A stretch of 64,000 bases of DNA from Microbispora hainanensis (GTDB taxonomy: Bacteria; Actinomycetota; Actinomycetes; Streptosporangiales; Streptosporangiaceae). Positions within the stretch are counted from its first letter, which is position 1. The number at the start of each line of letters is the position of its first letter. The notes beneath the pieces are model-generated. The model saw only the letters and a list, made by a program, of their open reading frames with translations, did not search any database and had not been told where the DNA came from. The stretch lies in assembly GCF_036186745.1 (NCBI RefSeq), contig NZ_CP108086.1, forward strand, positions 62,001-126,000. Direction: 5' to 3'. Made by a program: the position numbers and the translations under genes. This document shows, one piece after another, positions 27,462 through 36,986 of the stretch.

Positions 27462-30320
27462 ATGGGGCATTTGACCGATGCCGATCGCGGAACTGATGAT
27501 TGGTCCGATTTCTGCCGATCATCGTGGCCCGGTTGGCGCGGTCGCGCCCGCGAGTGGACCATTGTCGCCGGATTGCTGCAGGAGGCCAGGGTAGGCCGGG
27601 GTGCGGTCCTACTGGTCGAGGGCCGGTCAGGTGTCGGGAAGAGTCGCCTGCTCGGCATCACGACCGCCGCGGCGCCGGAGGCGGGGCTGGGAGTCGCTCA
27701 GGGCGCGGCGGACGAACTGACCCAGCTGATTCCCCTCGCCCCGCTCACCTCGGCGCTCGGGGAATCGAGCTATGCGCTTCCCGTGGCCGCTCAGATGAGC
27801 GTCTACAGTCACGCCGATCAGCGGCTGCTGCTGGTGGAACACCTGCAGGGACAGCTGGAGCAGCGGGTGGCCCGGGAACCGACGCTCCTGGCGTTGGACG
27901 ACCTGCACTGGGCTGATCCGATAACTCTGCTGGCGCTGCGGTCGATGACCAGGGATCTCGCCTCCTATCCGCTCGTCTGGGTGCTGAGCCGTACGACCGG
28001 CGGCGGCGACTGTCCCCGCCTCAACTGCCTGTTCGACCTGCTGGAACGTGACGGCGCGACCCGGATCACCCTGAAGGCGCTGGACCAGGAAGCGGTGGCG
28101 GACGTCGTCGCCGACGTCCTCGGGGCGAAGCCCGACCCGGACGTGCTGGCCCTGGCCGGCATCGTGGACGGCAACCCCTTCCTGCTCGTCGATCTGCTGG
28201 AGAAGTCCAAAAGGGAGGGCGTCTTCCAGATCGCCGACGGTCGCGCGCGGATGGCGGCGTCCCCGCCGCGCACTCAGGCGATCATGCAGGAACGCCTGGA
28301 AGGGCTGTCCGCGCCGACCAGATATCTGCTTCAGTGCGCCGGAATCCTCGGCCGGTCGTTCTCGGTGAAGGATCTGGCCGAGATGCTCGGCGAATCGACC
28401 AATGGTCTGTTGCCGATGCTGGAAGAGGCGATGTCGGCGGGCATCATCGAACCCGCCGGAGATGAACTGTCCTTCCGGCACGACCTGCTGTGGCAGGCGG
28501 TGATCGGGACCATCCCCGACTCCGTACGCCGGGCCATGCACCACGATGCGGGAAAGATGCTGCTCAAGCGAAGCGGATCGGCGGTTCCCGCCGCCGCGCA
28601 CCTTATCCACAGTGCCGGTCGCGGTGATACCTCCGCGCTGCTCGCGCTGGACCGAGCGGCGCAGGAGGTGCTGCGGTCCTCACCGCAGACCGCCGTGGAC
28701 CTCGCCATGCGGGCGCTGGAACTCAGCGACGCCGCCGACCCTGCCTGGTTCGGCCGCGCCGCCACAGCCGTCGACGCGCTGACGGTCATCGGACGGCTGT
28801 CCGAGGCCGCGGATCTCGCCCGTTCCGCGCTTGGCAGGGCCCCGCCTCTTCATGCGCCTCGCCTGCGCTGCGCGCTGGCGCACATCCTGCTGCTGAGCGG
28901 CCGGCCGGCGGATGCGGTGTCCGAGACCGAAAACCTGCTCGCCCGCAAAGACCTGCCCGATGACCTTCGCGGCATCGCCGAATGGACGATGTTCTGGGGG
29001 CTTACCTGTCTGAACGACTTCCGCAAAGGACGGCACCGGGCGGAAACCGTTCTCGCCGGCCGCGAGCGGCACACCGATGCCGCCGTCGTCGGGGCACTTC
29101 TGCTGCTCGCTCGGTTCGCCATGGTGGACGGGCGGATCGCCGACTCGTACGCGCACCTTTGCGAAGCCTTGCGCATCACCGAACGCGGCGCCGCCGAAGC
29201 CATTCAGCGCCCGTATACGCGCCTGATACTGAGCCTCTACTACAGGGCCATGCGCGAGTTCGACGCGGCCGAGATCGCCATCCGGGCCGCCGAGGAGGAG
29301 ATCAACGACCTCGGGCTGACCGTGCTCGCCGCAGAACCCGCGCTGTTCCGCTCCGTTCTGCATCTGGGCGCCGGCCGACTCGACGACGCCGCCGCCGAGG
29401 CCCAGGCCGGGAGCATGACCGCCGAAGAACTCGGCACCCACGGGTTCATCCGCGTCGGGCTGTCCATACTCGCTGTCATCGCCCTGCGGCAGGGCGACAT
29501 CGACGCCGCGGTCCGGCACATCGAACGCTTCCAGTCCATCCCCGCCGCGCCCGAGATGTTGTTCGGATCGGTGTGGGAGAAGTGGGTGATGGCGGCGGTG
29601 GCCGAAGCCCAAGGTGATCCCGGGCGCGCGGTCGACATTCTCGACGCCATCTACACCGACGAGGAGAAACGGCGCTGGGCACTCCTCACGACGCCTCTCA
29701 TGGCCGCCTGGATGACCCGGGCGGCGCTGGCGGCGGGGAACCGCCCGTACGCGCGGGCCGTCCTTGACACGGCCGAGTATCTGGCCCGGAACAACCCGGA
29801 TTTCCCGATCTTCACCACCACGTTCGTTCACTCCTGGGGACTTTTCCACCAGGACCCCGACGCGCTGGCGGCCGCCGTCGACCAGCCCGAACCGTGGGCA
29901 CGCGCCTTGGTCACCGAAGACCTCGGCGTCCTGCTGGCCACCGCGTCCGGCCCCGGCACCACCGCGAAGGCCGTCGACGCCTTGGACAAGGCGCTCGACG
30001 GCTACGAGCGCATCGGTGCGCTCTGGGACGTGGCCCGCCTGCGAGCGCGGCTGCGGGCGCTCGGAGTGCGGCGCCGCCACTGGGGCCGATCACAGCGGCC
30101 GACCGTTGGCTGGGACAGCCTCACCGACACTGAACGGGCGGTCGCCGGCCTGATCGCCAAGGGGATGACCAATCGCCAGATCGCCCAGCGGATGTTCCTC
30201 TCCCCGCACACGGTGTCCACCCACCTCCGCCGGATGTTCGGCAAGCTCGACATCGCATCTCGCACCGAGCTGGCCCGCATCGTCGCAGAAAAGTGCCCTG
30301 AGCTCATCGAGAGTGATTAG
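27462..30320 (+). CDS. Large LuxR-family regulator with AAA ATPase domain (LAL type)
   Basis: About 952 residues. The N-terminal NTPase domain has Walker A VEGRSGVGKS and Walker B TLLALDDLHWAD; a long TPR-like helical middle follows, and the C-terminus is a LuxR HTH (SLTDTERAVAGLIAKGMTNRQIAQRMFLSPHTVSTHLRRMF). Such proteins are ATP-dependent activators, often of secondary metabolism or sugar use; the target is unknown. The start is uncertain: ATG 27462 is closest to the domain, and in-frame GTG 27447 is possible. The 300 bp upstream and the first codons are visibly less GC-rich than the surroundings, which may mark acquired DNA or a promoter. Confidence 0.88.
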   Translation: MGHLTDADRGTDDWSDFCRSSWPGWRGRAREWTIVAGLLQEARVGRGAVLLVEGRSGVGKSRLLGITTAAAPEAGLGVAQGAADELTQLIPLAPLTSALGESSYALPVAAQMSVYSHADQRLLLVEHLQGQLEQRVAREPTLLALDDLHWADPITLLALRSMTRDLASYPLVWVLSRTTGGGDCPRLNCLFDLLERDGATRITLKALDQEAVADVVADVLGAKPDPDVLALAGIVDGNPFLLVDLLEKSKREGVFQIADGRARMAASPPRTQAIMQERLEGLSAPTRYLLQCAGILGRSFSVKDLAEMLGESTNGLLPMLEEAMSAGIIEPAGDELSFRHDLLWQAVIGTIPDSVRRAMHHDAGKMLLKRSGSAVPAAAHLIHSAGRGDTSALLALDRAAQEVLRSSPQTAVDLAMRALELSDAADPAWFGRAATAVDALTVIGRLSEAADLARSALGRAPPLHAPRLRCALAHILLLSGRPADAVSETENLLARKDLPDDLRGIAEWTMFWGLTCLNDFRKGRHRAETVLAGRERHTDAAVVGALLLLARFAMVDGRIADSYAHLCEALRITERGAAEAIQRPYTRLILSLYYRAMREFDAAEIAIRAAEEEINDLGLTVLAAEPALFRSVLHLGAGRLDDAAAEAQAGSMTAEELGTHGFIRVGLSILAVIALRQGDIDAAVRHIERFQSIPAAPEMLFGSVWEKWVMAAVAEAQGDPGRAVDILDAIYTDEEKRRWALLTTPLMAAWMTRAALAAGNRPYARAVLDTAEYLARNNPDFPIFTTTFVHSWGLFHQDPDALAAAVDQPEPWARALVTEDLGVLLATASGPGTTAKAVDALDKALDGYERIGALWDVARLRARLRALGVRRRHWGRSQRPTVGWDSLTDTERAVAGLIAKGMTNRQIAQRMFLSPHTVSTHLRRMFGKLDIASRTELARIVAEKCPELIESD

Positions 30321-30407
30321 GCGGCGAGGTGGTCCCCGACCGGATTAACGCCATCGCGGACGGGATAAGAGTGAGGCAGGTCACACACCCGGCGCGGGGG
30401 AGAACAG

Positions 30408-31370
30408 ATGCGGTCCAGATCGTCAGCGCTGAACCGGGCGGCCGCTGGCGTGTACGCGGCCCTCGCCGCCCAGGTCGTGTCTGTGACCGCGCTCGCCGTG
30501 TTCGAGGAGACCAGAGGCAGGCGTCTGGCCGCGCAGATCGCGGCCTTCGGCGGCGATCCCGCCTCTCCCGCCGCCCGGACCGTCAGCGGCGCGGCCACGG
30601 CGTTCGCCGTGCTGGTCCTGCTGGCGATCGGCGCCACCGTGGCGTGCGCCGCCGCCTATCTGGGCTGGCTGCGGCTGGTGCGCCCGGGCACTCCGCCCGT
30701 CGCGCTCGCGGCGGCGTGCCTCGTGCCCGGCGTCAACCTCGTGGTCCCGCCGTTCCTCGCCGACCTGGCCTGGCGCGAGGGCCCGGCGGGGCGACCCCGG
30801 CGAAACGGCGGCATCATGCGAAGCGGCGATCCCGCGCGGGGCGAGCCGTACGGCGCCGGAGACCGGACGCGGTGGCTGGTCGTCCTCGCCTGCTGGTGGA
30901 TGAGCTGGCTGGCCGCGCTCGGCCTGGTGTTCGCCGGCCCGGCCCGGGACGGTCTGACCGGCCTCGGCACGGCCCAGGCCGCCGCGATCGCCGTAGCGGC
31001 GCTCCTGTGCGCCTCGGCCGTCCGCGAGGTCACCCTCCGGCACGCGGGCGCCGGCCGGAAGCGGACGGCACGGCCCGCCGTCCGGCCGCAGGTCCGCCTC
31101 GGCAGCACGCTCGACCAGGCCGAACGGCCGTCCGGCAGGCCGGCGGCACCCGCGGGAGGCCGCCCGGAAGGGAGCGGATCGGATGTCCCGCGCTCCGAGC
31201 CCGGCCCCACGGCCTCCGGCCGCGCGGGAAACGGCGGCGAGGAGGATCACCGGCCGGGCGGCGGTCCCGAGCTGCCGGAGCTGGCGTGCCAGAGCCGCCG
31301 CTGGGGCGCGGACGGATGGCCGAGGAACCGCCCCTCGCGTGCGGAGGGCGGGGCGCCGTTGTCGGAGTAG
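30408..31370 (+). CDS. Membrane protein, DUF4328-like, with long disordered tail
   Basis: A 320-residue protein with a good ribosome site (GGGGGAG) before the ATG. Four or five hydrophobic segments occupy residues 10-210, including VLVLLAIGATVACAAAYLGWL, ACLVPGVNLVVPPFLADLAW and LVVLACWWMSWLAALGLVF; the W-R-x3-N/P-G pattern recalls DUF4328 proteins of unknown function. The last 110 residues are low complexity (Gly, Pro, Arg, Ser). The final 124 bp overlap the convergent dnaE2 gene, so the true end of the functional protein may lie before the overlap. Confidence 0.6.
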   Translation: MRSRSSALNRAAAGVYAALAAQVVSVTALAVFEETRGRRLAAQIAAFGGDPASPAARTVSGAATAFAVLVLLAIGATVACAAAYLGWLRLVRPGTPPVALAAACLVPGVNLVVPPFLADLAWREGPAGRPRRNGGIMRSGDPARGEPYGAGDRTRWLVVLACWWMSWLAALGLVFAGPARDGLTGLGTAQAAAIAVAALLCASAVREVTLRHAGAGRKRTARPAVRPQVRLGSTLDQAERPSGRPAAPAGGRPEGSGSDVPRSEPGPTASGRAGNGGEEDHRPGGGPELPELACQSRRWGADGWPRNRPSRAEGGAPLSE

Positions 31371-34300
31371 GGCGACACCCGGAAGCCGTTGCCATACTCG
31401 ATGGGCCGTCCGCCCACCCCCGCGCCGGGCACGGGCACCTCGCTGATCAGGGCGCGTACGGCGTCGAGCCCCTCGGTGCGCCACACGCGGTCGAGGTCGG
31501 CGAGGTTCCAGCAGTGGACGGCGCGAAGCGAGACCGCCCGGCCCCCGGTGCGCCGCACCACTCCCCTGGCGGCCAGCAGCCACGACCCGAACACGGTCGC
31601 GGCCGTGTGCGCCTGCACCGACTCGAAGAACGTCAGGTCGATCGGTCCTGTGGAGTCGTCCAGGGTGGTGAAGATGACCCGCTGCCCCGACCGCACGGCG
31701 GGCGTCTGGGTGGCGACCTTCACCCCCGCGACCAGGATCTCCGCGCCGTTGCGCTGCCGGAGCAGATCCCTGGCCCGCGTCACGCCGATCGCGTCGAGCA
31801 GGTCGCGGTAGAAGTCCATGACGTGGTGGCTCACGTCCATGCCGAGGATCTCCAGCTCGGCCTCGACGGCCTCGGCCTCGGTCATCTCCGGCAGTTCTCC
31901 GGGCATGACGTGTTCGGTGAATCCCATCGGGAGCTGCCCCTCCGCGCCCGCGGGAGAGCCGCGGTCGAGCGCGCCGACCTGGGCGATCAGGTCGCGCCTG
32001 GTCAGCCGGCCCGGCCGCCAGCGCGGCTCCCCCGGCCGCAGGCCGTGCAGGGCGTCGAACCCGCCGACCTCCACGATCCGCTCGGCCACCGGCCGTGAGG
32101 GCCGGGCCCGCTCCCAGAAGTCGGCCAGCGAGGTGTAGGGCCGGCCCGCGACCATGCGCTCCACCTCGGCCTCGCTCACCCCCCGTACGGCCGAGAACGG
32201 CACCCGCAGGCCGTATCCACGGCCGAACTCCACCGGCCCGCCCTCCACCGGCCCGCCCTCGGCCGGGCTCGTACGCTCGACCAGCCAGGTCTTCCCCGAC
32301 CGGTTGACGTCGAGGGGCAGGACGTCCACGCCGCACTGGCGGGCCTCGTCGAGGATGACCCGGCTCGGATACATGCCGGGGTCGTGGGTGAGCACGCCCG
32401 CGAGGAACGCCGCCGTGTGGTGCCGTTTCAGCCAGGCCGACTGATAGGTGGGCAGCGCGAACGCCGCCGCGTGCGCCTTGCAGAACCCGAACCCGCCGAA
32501 CGCGTCGAGCACCTTCCACGCCTGCTCGACGACGTCGTCGGCGTAGCCGTTCTCCTTGGCGAGCGGCACGAACCAGGCGCGTACGGCCTCGCGGCCCTCC
32601 GGCGTGCCGAGCGCGCGGCGGGCCCGGTCGGCCTCCGACAGCCCCGCCCCGGTCATGACGTCGATGACCTTCATGACCTGCTCGTGGAAGACGACCACCC
32701 CGTTGGTCTCCCTGAGCGCATCGCGCAGCGACTCGTGCGGGTAGCGCGCCTCGCGGAAGCCGTGCCGGGTCTCCAGGTAGGGGGTGACCATGTCGGAGTT
32801 GACCGGTCCCGGGCGGAACAGCGAGATGTCCACGATCAGGTCGTGCATCGTGCGCGGCTCCAGCTTGGCGACGAGTTCGCGCTGCCCCGGAGACTCGATC
32901 TGGAAGCAGCCGATCGTGCGGCTGAGGCGGATCATGTCGTAGGTCTCCCGGTCGTCGCGCGGGACGGCGTCGAGGTCGATCTTCCGGTTCTCGACCCGTT
33001 CGACCTCCTGGAGGGCGTAGGCGAGCGCCGACTGCATGCGTACGCCGAGCACGTCGAGCTTGAGCAGGCCCGCCTCCTCGACGTCGTCCTTGTCGAACTG
33101 CGACATCGGGAAGTCCAGCATGCTGCGCTCGACCGGGGTGCGGTCGCGCAACGTGGAGTTGCCGATCAAAACGCCGCAGGGGTGCAGCGCGATGTGCCGG
33201 GGCAGCCCGTCGAGCCGCTCCGCCAGGCGGAACACCGTCTCCAGCGACCGGTCGTTCAGCCCGCTGTCGCGCAGCTCCGGCAGGTCGGACAGCGCGGCCC
33301 TGATCTGCCTGGCCCGCACCTGCGGGAACGCCTTGGCGATGACGTCGATCTCGTGCGGCGGCAGGCCCATGGCGGCGCCGACGTCCCTGATCGCGCTGCG
33401 GGCGCGGTAGGTCTCCATCATCGACACGCAGGCCACCCGATCCTCGCCGTACCGGTCGAGGATCGCGCGGTAGCAGTCGAGGCGGCGGGCCGACTCCACG
33501 TCGATGTCGATGTCGGGCAGGCCCTTGCGGCCCTCCGACAGGAAGCGCTCCATCAACAGGCCGTGTTCGAGCGGGTTCACCTCGCCGATGCCGATCAGGT
33601 AGTTGACCAGGCTGCTCGCCCCCGAGCCGCGGATCGCGCAGCGCACGCCCATCGCCCGGATCATGTCCGTGATGCCGGCGACGGACGTGAAGTAGCCCGA
33701 CAGCCGCTTCTTCTCGATCACGTGGAGCTCGGCGGCGAGCCGGTCGCGCGCCTCGGCCGAGCGCTCCAGGCCCCGCCGGGCCAGCCCTTCCTCGCAGCGC
33801 CGCCGCAGCAGGGGCACCGGGTCCTCGCCGACCTCAGGCAGGTGGAGCCGGGGCCGCTCGGGGTCGAGCAGGGGCACGATCTCGACAGGGTCGAGCACGC
33901 ACAGGTCGGCCACGCGGCGCGTCTCGGCCAGCAGCCGCGCGGCCCGGCCGGTGTCGCCGCCGCAGATCCGCGCGGCCACCCGAGCCATCTCGGCGCCGTC
34001 CTTCAGGGACGCGTGGGCCGTGGGGTCGTCGAGGTGCCGCCCGTCGAGGGGCACCAGCTTGCGCGCCGCGTCGAGCACGTTGCCGACCTGGTGATCGGCG
34101 GCGTCCAGATAGCGGACCGCGTTCGTCAGCACGACCGGCACGCCCATCGAGTCGGCCAGCCCGATCATGCGGGCGGCGGTGCTCGCGTCGCGATAGCCGT
34201 ACAGATCGGACACCTCGACGACCAGGTCGGGGACCACCGCGCGCCAGGCGGCCAGCAGGGTCCTGGCCTGGTCGTCGCGCCGCTCGGTCACCGCGCGGCC

Positions 34301-34861
34301 GACGCCGGAGCGGGGCCCGAGCAGCACGGTCAGCCGGGGCTCCCCGTCCGGGCCGGTCGCGTGCTCGGCCACCATCCCCGGCGTGACGTACGGCGCGCCG
34401 CGCTCCCCCGCGTGGTGGGCGGCCGTGACCAGGCGGCATAGCGCGGCCCAGCCGTCGGTGCGCGCGAGCACGACGACCCGCGCCGGCTCGGCCGCCGCCC
34501 CCCGGCCATGCCCGTGCCCATGCCCGTGCCCATGCCCGCGGCTGTGACCGGTGCGGCGGCCGGACGGCAGGCCGCCCTCGAACAGGTCGTCCGGCACGGA
34601 AGAACCGGGCACCGAAGAGCCGGGCAGGGAAGAGACGCCGTCGAGGGCGAGATCGACCCCGACGACCGGGCGGACGCCCTGCTCGTGGCACGCGATGACG
34701 TGCTTGATCGCGCCATAGAGGCCGTCGCGGTCGGTCAGCGCGAGCGTGTCCATGCCGTGCTCGGCGGCCCGCCGGACGAGGGCGGCCGGGAACGCGGTGC
34801 CGTACCGCAGCGAGAAGGCGGACGCCACGTGCAGGTGGGCGAAGGCGCGCGTCACGGGCAC
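31247..34861 (-). CDS. dnaE2: Error-prone DNA polymerase III alpha subunit DnaE2
   Basis: A 1204-residue C-family polymerase. The N-terminus AFAHLHVASAFSLRYGTAFP is the PHP domain of DnaE2; the polymerase active-site motif GLPDIDIDVES is present; and the C-terminus carries the OB domain and the typical ending RRLWHASSGSSG. It performs SOS-induced mutagenic translesion synthesis, normally with ImuA' and ImuB, which are not in the window. About 50 residues (76-124) inserted in the PHP domain contain a GSSVP repeat and a (Gly-His)n run made by 12-bp DNA repeats. The GTG start follows a DUF6504 gene behind a LexA box. Confidence 0.95.
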   Translation of the reverse strand: MPVTRAFAHLHVASAFSLRYGTAFPAALVRRAAEHGMDTLALTDRDGLYGAIKHVIACHEQGVRPVVGVDLALDGVSSLPGSSVPGSSVPDDLFEGGLPSGRRTGHSRGHGHGHGHGHGRGAAAEPARVVVLARTDGWAALCRLVTAAHHAGERGAPYVTPGMVAEHATGPDGEPRLTVLLGPRSGVGRAVTERRDDQARTLLAAWRAVVPDLVVEVSDLYGYRDASTAARMIGLADSMGVPVVLTNAVRYLDAADHQVGNVLDAARKLVPLDGRHLDDPTAHASLKDGAEMARVAARICGGDTGRAARLLAETRRVADLCVLDPVEIVPLLDPERPRLHLPEVGEDPVPLLRRRCEEGLARRGLERSAEARDRLAAELHVIEKKRLSGYFTSVAGITDMIRAMGVRCAIRGSGASSLVNYLIGIGEVNPLEHGLLMERFLSEGRKGLPDIDIDVESARRLDCYRAILDRYGEDRVACVSMMETYRARSAIRDVGAAMGLPPHEIDVIAKAFPQVRARQIRAALSDLPELRDSGLNDRSLETVFRLAERLDGLPRHIALHPCGVLIGNSTLRDRTPVERSMLDFPMSQFDKDDVEEAGLLKLDVLGVRMQSALAYALQEVERVENRKIDLDAVPRDDRETYDMIRLSRTIGCFQIESPGQRELVAKLEPRTMHDLIVDISLFRPGPVNSDMVTPYLETRHGFREARYPHESLRDALRETNGVVVFHEQVMKVIDVMTGAGLSEADRARRALGTPEGREAVRAWFVPLAKENGYADDVVEQAWKVLDAFGGFGFCKAHAAAFALPTYQSAWLKRHHTAAFLAGVLTHDPGMYPSRVILDEARQCGVDVLPLDVNRSGKTWLVERTSPAEGGPVEGGPVEFGRGYGLRVPFSAVRGVSEAEVERMVAGRPYTSLADFWERARPSRPVAERIVEVGGFDALHGLRPGEPRWRPGRLTRRDLIAQVGALDRGSPAGAEGQLPMGFTEHVMPGELPEMTEAEAVEAELEILGMDVSHHVMDFYRDLLDAIGVTRARDLLRQRNGAEILVAGVKVATQTPAVRSGQRVIFTTLDDSTGPIDLTFFESVQAHTAATVFGSWLLAARGVVRRTGGRAVSLRAVHCWNLADLDRVWRTEGLDAVRALISEVPVPGAGVGGRPIEYGNGFRVSPYSDNGAPPSAREGRFLGHPSAPQRRLWHASSGSSGPPPGR

Positions 34862-34928
34862 ACCCCCGTCCGTCCCCGGTCCGTCCTCCAGCGGCCCGTC
34901 CCCCGGTTGGGTGGCTGGAGCGTTCCCA

Positions 34929-35195
34929 TCAGTCCCAGGCCCTCAGCAGGAGCCAGCCGCCGCTGGCGGTGTCGAAGCGCAGTTCATAGGTCCCGACCTC
35001 CTTGCCGGCCGCGGCACCCACTCGCCAGAAGCGCCGCTCGCCGGGATCGGCGTCCGAGGTCTTCCACCACTCTCTGGCGACCACCCAGTGGTCCTGGACC
35101 TCGCGGACGGTGTAGAGCCGGTCACGCCAGACGAACTGAGCAGGGCGCCCGTCCCGGACCCACACCTCGATCGGATCGCCGTAAAGTCTGCTCAA
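34929..35195 (-). CDS. DUF6504 protein of the SOS mutasome locus
   Basis: About 88 residues: SRLYGDPIEVWVRDGRPAQFVWRDRLYTVREVQDHWVVAREWW..., ending GGWLLLRAWD. This all-beta, Trp-rich small protein is found beside dnaE2/imuB in actinobacteria; its role is not known to me. A TTG at 35195 with GGGAGAAGGAG upstream gives the family N-terminus; GTG 35225 is an alternative. It is 67 bp upstream of dnaE2 and 75 bp downstream of a LexA box, so it is likely SOS-induced together with dnaE2. Confidence 0.75.
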   Translation of the reverse strand: MSRLYGDPIEVWVRDGRPAQFVWRDRLYTVREVQDHWVVAREWWKTSDADPGERRFWRVGAAAGKEVGTYELRFDTASGGWLLLRAWD

Positions 35196-35269
35196 GACTC
35201 CTTCTCCCTGTGGCTTCGTGGCCACCCGGGGGAAGACGGGCGGATGATTCGGGCAGAATCGCCGCTACT

Positions 35270-35285
35270 TCGAACATACGTTCCC
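35270..35285 (-). promoter_or_regulatory. LexA (SOS) box upstream of DUF6504-dnaE2
   Basis: TCGAACATACGTTCCC matches the actinobacterial LexA consensus TCGAAC-N4-GTTCGA at all but the last two bases. It lies 75-90 bp upstream of the DUF6504 start and would place dnaE2 under DNA-damage control, as known in mycobacteria. Confidence 0.8.
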
Positions 35286-35510
35286 AGGGCGGTGAACGCA
35301 AGTCGGCACGGCCCGTTCCCGGGTGCGAAATCCCAGGAAGCACGCCCGCGGGCGGAGCCGTCAGGCACCGGCGACCGCATAAGGTCGCCGGGCGGACGCT
35401 TCGCCGCTGCGAGGTGAGTCGTGACCACGATGTCGCTCCTACGACGTTGAGCCTCGCCCCGCACCCGAGACGCGATCTTCAGAGGAGACCGTCTCCATCT
35501 GTGATCACTA

Positions 35511-35741
35511 GGGCACCCTCTTTCTTGCGGGCAGTGGCAAGCTGCTCGTGAAGGGGACTCGGCGGGAGCCGGGGTGACGGCCTGTGTTGATCGCCCGTGA
35601 AGGGCCACTGTGATGCCGCCGCCCCCGGCTTCCCCGAGGCTGTAGACCGGCAACAGGGAGTAGCGCCGCAGAGCGCCGGTTAGTGATCGCCCGGTAGCCA
35701 GCCTCCTCGCCGGGTCGTCGCTGCCAGGCAAAGGAGTTCAG
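35511..35741 (+). ncRNA. Candidate IS110 bridge RNA (donor/target guide)
   Basis: The non-coding left part of the IS110 element has segments matching its own ends, as donor-loop guides do in IS621. ACAGGGAGTA at 35653-35662 is identical to the right end at 36988-36997. TAGTGATCGC at 35681-35690 can pair with the left end GTGATCACTA at 35501-35510 over ten positions with one G-T wobble. Upstream, CTGTGAT (35608-35614) is complementary to ATCACAG (36997-37003) spanning the right junction, as a target-loop right guide would be. The order target loop then donor loop agrees with IS621. The left target guide is not evident. RNA boundaries are unknown. Confidence 0.6.
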
Positions 35742-36986
35742 GTGTCGCTTGCGCTGCCCCCGGCGCGGTGGTTCGTCGGGATCGACTGGGCCATGGAAAG
35801 TCACGCGGTGTGCGTGATGGACGACAGCGGGAAGATCACCGCTGAATTCGTCATCGCGCACAGCACCAATGGCATCGCCTCGCTGATCGGCCGGCTGGCC
35901 AAGCTCGGTGATCCGGCCGCTGTCCCGATCGCGATCGAACGTCCCAACGGCAGGCTGGTCGACCTGCTGCTGGAGGCCGGATACCCCGTCGTCCCGGTCA
36001 AACCGAACGCGATCAAGACCTGGCGCGACGGTGAGGTGCTGTCGGGCGCCAAGTCCGATGCCGGCGACGCCGCGGTGATCGCCGAATACCTGCGCCTGCG
36101 CCTTCACAAGCTCCAGGTCGCCGCCCCCTTCAGCGACCAGACAAAGGCGGTACGCACCCTGGTGCGCACGCGCGATGACCTGGTTGAGGCCCGGGTGGCG
36201 GCCACTAACCAGCTCGCCGCGCTGCTGGATGCCTCCTGGCCGGGCGCCAAGGCCGTCTTCGCCGACCTGGCCTCGCCGATCGCGCTGGACTTCCTCACCC
36301 GTTACCCGACCCCCGCCTCGGCCGCGCACCTGGGCGAAAAGCGCATGGCCGCGTTCTTGGTCAAGCACGGCTACAGCGGCCGCCGCTCTCCCGCCGAGCT
36401 GCTGGCCCGGCTGCGTCACGCCCCGGCCGGGATCGCGGCCGAGGCGCTCACCGAAGCGTTGCGGGACGCGGTCATCGCCCTGGTCGGCGTGCTCAAAGCC
36501 CTGATTGGGGCGATCAAGGATCTGGATCGCTCGATCGCCGCCCACCTCGGGGAGCATCCGGACGGAGCGATCTTCACGTCGCTGCCAAGGTCGGGTCAGA
36601 TCAACGCCGCCCAGATGCTCGCCGAGTGGGGCGACTGCCGAGCAGCCTACGCCGGACCCGACTCCGTCGCGGCCCTGGCCGGCTGCACACCGGTCACCAA
36701 ACAGTCCGGCAAGCACCGCGCCGTGCACTTCCGATGGGCCTGCAACAAGCGCTTGCGCCGCGCCATCACGACCTTCGCCGACAACAGCCGCCGCGCCAGC
36801 CCCTGGGCCGCCTCCATCTACGAACGCGCCCGCGCCGAAGGCAAAGACCACCCGCACGCCGTCCGCATCCTGGCCCGCGCCTGGATCCGGGTGATCTGGC
36901 GATGCTGGAACGACGGCATCGCCTACGACCCCGCCAAACACGGCGCTGCAGCAGCCCTCCTCACCCCGAACACGGCGGGAGGTTGA
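35742..36986 (+). CDS. IS110-family transposase (DEDD)
   Basis: A 414-residue bridge-RNA-type recombinase. The RuvC-like DEDD residues are visible as Asp15 (FVGIDWA), Glu66 (IAIERPNG), Asp106 and Asp109 (AKSDAGDAAV). The C-terminal Tnp domain has the Ser322 of PVTKQSGKHR, corresponding to the catalytic serine. AAAGGAG precedes the GTG start. No stop or frameshift is present, so it looks intact and possibly active. Confidence 0.93.
   Translation: MSLALPPARWFVGIDWAMESHAVCVMDDSGKITAEFVIAHSTNGIASLIGRLAKLGDPAAVPIAIERPNGRLVDLLLEAGYPVVPVKPNAIKTWRDGEVLSGAKSDAGDAAVIAEYLRLRLHKLQVAAPFSDQTKAVRTLVRTRDDLVEARVAATNQLAALLDASWPGAKAVFADLASPIALDFLTRYPTPASAAHLGEKRMAAFLVKHGYSGRRSPAELLARLRHAPAGIAAEALTEALRDAVIALVGVLKALIGAIKDLDRSIAAHLGEHPDGAIFTSLPRSGQINAAQMLAEWGDCRAAYAGPDSVAALAGCTPVTKQSGKHRAVHFRWACNKRLRRAITTFADNSRRASPWAASIYERARAEGKDHPHAVRILARAWIRVIWRCWNDGIAYDPAKHGAAAALLTPNTAGG

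Noticed and set aside
31247..31370. Truncating the membrane protein before the dnaE2 overlap
   Set aside because: No alternative stop exists and the frame stays open; the overlap is reported rather than trimmed, since both 3' ends are plausible.
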